Shown piece after piece: positions 60,406 to 64,000 of a stretch of 64,000 nt of DNA (position 1 is its first letter; every line of letters begins with the position of its first letter). The notes beneath the pieces are model-generated. The model searched no databases, was not told where the DNA came from, and saw only the letters and a program-made list of their open reading frames with translations. Source of the DNA: Usnea hakonensis (lineage: Eukaryota; Ascomycota; Lecanoromycetes; Lecanorales; Parmeliaceae); the NCBI GenBank assembly GCA_013423325.1, contig BLJB01000180.1, positions 1 through 64,000 on the forward strand, written 5' to 3'. The position numbers and the translations under genes were made by a program.

Positions 60406-62243
60406 GACTTTTGACCTTGTGCTGTCTTCGGTCTCTTTATTTAAATGAATCGAGGTGTTACTTGAACTTGACGGTTTCCTAGCTGCGATGGTTTTGGAAT
60501 AAGCAATACAGATGCGACGAATAAAGATGACCTACAAAGAGGACTGCGCATGAGACCGAGCATGCTCGAACATAGGATAAAAGGACTACAGCAACATTGG
60601 TTGAATCGGTATCGACGAGGAGGATGAGGAGGATGTGAGTTTGGCATGTATTGTTAAAAAGTGCGAGATGGCATTGACATATAGCAAGTGACCACGTATG
60701 GATTATATTTGGGGGGTGGTCACACCTTGCTCTCAATTTGCCCAAACGATCATAGTATCTGAGTGATCTGCGGACATAAATTGTGGAGACCGAAGAGAGT
60801 GTGCCACTGACGTTTAGAGTCAAGATTAGCTTAATGGAGAATTTCCAAAGCGACCACAATCACTTGCAAAGCTGATCAGAGACGGCCCCCATTTTCTGGA
60901 AGAAGGGTACTTTCGATACCCATGCAGCATTTTCTTTGCAACTTATCTCATGAAGCATTTATTCTTGCAGGGTCTCTCCAGTCAGCCTTACCATTGTGGT
61001 AGAGGGGGAAAGATACATCGCTGATGGTGGAGCAAATGGAACGATTGAATCACTGGCTCCATGAAGACTCCGTGGGAAGAATTAAGTAGAAATGGGACGT
61101 AACAGATGCGAGAGTGTGCAAAGCGTGGTTTGCGGTGCGCCTAAAACTGTACTCTTAGGATTGAATTCAGGCCTCATACAGAGATCGCTCCACTCAAGGC
61201 AATGGGGGCTAGACAAGTTGGATAAGCGTATTCGCTGCCCTGCCGAAGGCTTTCCTTGACAGAGGGTGGCTGGCTGAAGCGAAATTCGAAATTGCCTAGG
61301 CCTCCTATTAACGTGGAGGATAGCATCTCGTAGCCCAGGATAGAATAGTCTTAGAATTACATCAAAGACAGGGGCTGTATCACCATGCTAAAAGCGTAGG
61401 AGAAGAAAAAGGGAAAAGTGATGATCTTGAGTGACTACCACGTCAACATATCCTCTCTTGAGTTGACTGCATAAGGAGGAGTGATGAGGGGCTGAAGTCA
61501 CCGAAGCGAAGCTCTCACGCTCTCCAATTGAATTTCTCCGGGCCTCATTTAGCTAACCATAAAGAGCCTAGTTCGATCACCACGCTAACGAACGGGAGAT
61601 AAACAGCAGGGTTTCTCAGGTCAAGTCGAGATCTGTGGCTTGCGTAGAGACTCGATCGAGATTCGAGCGTCTTCGAATCCATCTAGGACGTTGATGTATG
61701 ATTGGTACGTAAATGATCCTGGTGCTAACCCCTAGTCCACCATCGATGCGCCACGTCATTTAAGGTATTTGAACAGCTGTGAGGTTCCAGAACGGGAGAT
61801 GCTAGCTGATTGATCTGCAAAGGAGAAGGTCGGCTCGCGAAGATCCGTCCCCTCCTTTACGTTAGTGAGGTACAGTAGATACCTTGGGTACTACTTTTAC
61901 GACATGACATGTATCATGTATGGACCTAATCAGGTTCAATTCCGCATCCCATGCTCATATCAATGTCCGTGCGCTCTTGCGCTATCACTCGAAGCGAAGC
62001 TGTTCTCCTTTCCTGAACATTTTTGGCGTTTTGCCGCGTCACAGCGGCGCAGAAATGATCCAAGTCAATTTCGAAAAAAATAAAAAATTAAAATAAGAAG
62101 AAGCAAAATCGCACACGGCATGCTGATACAACGTATATATACGCTAAAACTCTCGCAATACTTCCAAAGAAGTCATTCTTACCGCAGTCTACTCAACGTT
62201 CCCAAATGATACTTCTCAAAATAAAAGCAACCCTTCAACTGTA
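60406..62243. other. Intergenic region upstream of the STAND gene
   Basis: 1.8 kb with no recognisable gene on either strand. A 126-codon minus-strand frame (60479-60859) has no domain and odd composition. A TATA-like ATATATACG lies near 62133. It holds the STAND promoter and the 3' flank of the secreted-protein gene. Confidence 0.5.
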
Positions 62244-63509
62244 CTACTTAGTTGTAGTAGGTGTAGGACAGTACCAGTAAGTAGCAGACGGCGTAGTAGT
62301 GTAAACGCAAGGACTAGTCCCCGACGCAACCCCCAAAGAGGTCCCCGCTAGTTTTCCACCACAGCGACACCATCCTTTACTATCCGCAAGAGCACTGCAC
62401 GTGTTCTTCGGAGCTGAGCTGTGGGAGCACGTGGTCGTAGGTATCGTAGAGCTTGTGGTGGCGGACGCGGTCCGAGGACCAACCACTGGTTTTCCGGTCC
62501 AGGTCTCCAGGAAGTCGATAGCTCCTTGGTAGTGGAGAGACCCAAAATGCACGAAATATTTGCTCACAGCCGGGTCGCTATTTCCGGCGCTTTTGAGCTG
62601 ATCAGCTACAGCGGTAATGACGTCGTTGACGCCAGATTGACGTGCGATGAGATTTTTACGGATGGCGACACCCTCGAATGCGTAGTACGTTGCTCCGTTG
62701 CCTTCGCTCGGCCCGTTGCCTGCGCCAGTGAGGTTGTAGGTGAACACTTGACGTTTGAGATTGTTGGGACCATTGGGAATACCGATGAGGTTGTCGAAGA
62801 CTGTCAGAGCAGACCCTAGTGCTTCAGCAGCGCTAAATGCCGTTAGTAAAAGAGATTGATGAGAGATGGAGCAAAATCTTGCCTTGCAGTCTTGCTGACT
62901 GCAGTTTGTACTGCTTTCCAGGTAGCTGCGTCAATTGACGTGGTTCCGGTAGTGCTACAATTCGATCAGTCACAAACATCTAGGATGACGGGATATATAT
63001 ATCTTACGGGCGAGCTCTAGTTGGCGCGAAAGCTTGTGCAACAACTTGAAGCTCAAATATATGGTCCACATTCCATGGACCGGGTCCTCCCTGTGTTTGC
63101 CTTGGATCCATACCCGCCGTAGGGACGGGCGAAGGGGATTCGCTGGTCACCGTCACGAAGCTCGTATAGGAAGCGTCAGCGTCACTGGCGGCCAAGTCAA
63201 TTTGATAAAAGGTGGCTGTGGCCTGGTTGGAGAGATAAACGGATCGAGCATTGGGGGCTTGGCAAAGGGTTAGCTAGGCTCTTTCATATCTGGGATCTAC
63301 TCACTCCGCATGGCTCCTGTCCCATCCGCGGCGATCTCCTCGTCGGTCTCATCTTGGATGGCGACATTGCCAATCGTGGTGTCTGTTTGCCTCTTCTCCA
63401 AGCCAAAGATCTGATCGGGGTTTACAAATGGTGATGCAGTGACTAATGGAATGTTGAGCAGATAAAGTAGTTGTGCCGCCAGGGCAATATTGCTAGCAGA
63501 AAACAGCAT
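62244..63509 (-). CDS. Secreted protein with Kex2-like site and DHIFELQ motif
   Basis: Four exons: 63305-63509, 63008-63257, 62884-62954 (possibly 62883), 62244-62832, giving 371 aa. The chosen ATG gives a signal peptide (MLFSASNIALAAQLLYLLNI) and then a KR dibasic site (GLEKRQTD), typical of Kex2-processed secreted proteins. The longer upstream start would spoil the signal peptide. Exon 2 has PGPWNVDHIFELQVVAQAF. Similar DHxxELQ segments occur near the C-terminus of some large fungal chitinase/killer-toxin-like secreted proteins, but I cannot assign a reaction. A Thr/Ser-rich linker leads to a Cys-rich tail (about six Cys in 60 residues) ending in YWYCPTPTTTK. Intron 3 is GC-AG (GCAAGA...TTTAG). 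It may act outside the cell or in the wall. No toxicity can be inferred. Confidence 0.78.
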
Positions 63510-64000
63510 AGCGAGAATATGACAGGTGAAAAGGGTAGGAAAGTACGATTGCTCGCAAACGAATGGCGAATAGAATGACGGTGGGAATGCCAAATCGAAT
63601 GCGATGGGCTAACCTTGGGACCTTATATGATCATACTGCTCCAAGGCAGCCTCTAGGCCAAGTTTGAACTCCAAACTCAACCATCGTCTCAGCTTCAGCT
63701 TCAGCTTTCCTAAAATTAGTTCATATGGTAATGTTATTTCCGAGCAATCTTTGCAGAGAGTCTTAGTGTATACTTCATCTAGCACAATAGCCGTGAGATC
63801 AGGAGTCTAAAACTGAAGCATTGCTTGCAGGGACTTAAGATGAGTGACAAGCAGGAGCGCTATAGTATACTCAACAACGGCAGACCTCGAGCTCAATCAA
63901 GATTCGTGGAAGATCATTGGCCAGACTTCAGTAAGCAATCCCTGGAACATTTCTTGTTATTGAAGAAGCTTAAAGTGATGTACCTACCGTTTTCAAAGGT
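63510..64000. other. Promoter side of the secreted-protein gene
   Basis: Upstream flank of the minus-strand gene to the window edge. No gene recognised. TTCAGC repeats occur at 63690-63707. Confidence 0.4.

Noticed and set aside
60479..60859. 126-codon minus-strand frame upstream of the STAND gene
   Set aside because: Cys/Leu-rich with no domain or signal-peptide logic; more likely promoter or 5' UTR sequence.
41160..63000. tRNA genes suggested by isolated GTTCGA-like boxes
   Set aside because: No A box at the right distance and no cloverleaf could be drawn around any of them.

Overview
The window is nuclear DNA of a filamentous ascomycete (Pezizomycotina). The genes have short spliceosomal introns (47-199 bp) with GT/GC-AG ends and CTAAC/CTGAC-like branch sites. 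The families are typical of moulds: a highly reducing polyketide synthase, rhodopsin-domain (PTH11/GPCR-like) membrane proteins, DHA2 transporters, a GT69 mannosyltransferase and a DUF7708-NACHT STAND protein. The left 12 kb carries a massive repeat-induced point mutation (RIP) signature. I cannot fix the class or genus from the sequence alone.

Left region (1-11980): AT-rich, gene-free heterochromatin with almost no CpA or TpG. It is a nest of dead LTR retrotransposons. A complete 6.68-kb Ty3/gypsy-type element (3786-10465, minus strand, 196-bp LTRs, GTAAA target duplications) sits inside an older gypsy-type element on the same strand. The reverse transcriptase of the older element is still readable near 380-800. 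Its probable 5' LTR edge is at 11109. Composition changes abruptly at about 11980.

Middle region (12.4-31 kb): two convergent rhodopsin-domain membrane protein genes are followed by a ten-exon highly reducing PKS (about 2557 aa, KS-AT-DH-CMeT-ER-KR-ACP) on the minus strand. The PKS is divergent from a seven-exon DHA2 efflux transporter. The shared 1.15-kb promoter holds a CGCGG-A-CCGCG palindrome of the kind bound by Zn2Cys6 regulators. PKS plus exporter look like a minimal biosynthetic cluster next to the RIP block. No trans-acting tailoring enzyme, releasing enzyme or local regulator is visible.

Right region (31-64 kb): mostly on the minus strand. In order: a TPR protein, a 4-kb gene-poor stretch with one doubtful broken gene, a HIRAN-SNF2-RING (Rad5/HLTF-type) ATPase, a second DHA2 transporter, an IML2-type mitochondrial/lipid-droplet protein with an 18-nt microexon, a seven-helix membrane protein, a GT69 mannosyltransferase interrupted by one in-frame TAG, a UCH-family ubiquitin hydrolase, a 2147-aa DUF7708-NACHT-helical-repeat STAND (NLR-like) protein, and a secreted protein with a Kex2-like site.

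Exon models were assembled by hand from frame continuity, splice signals and family motifs. Each multi-exon model gives an intact reading frame. Three of about 42 introns use GC-AG ends. No tRNA, rRNA or CRISPR array was recognised.
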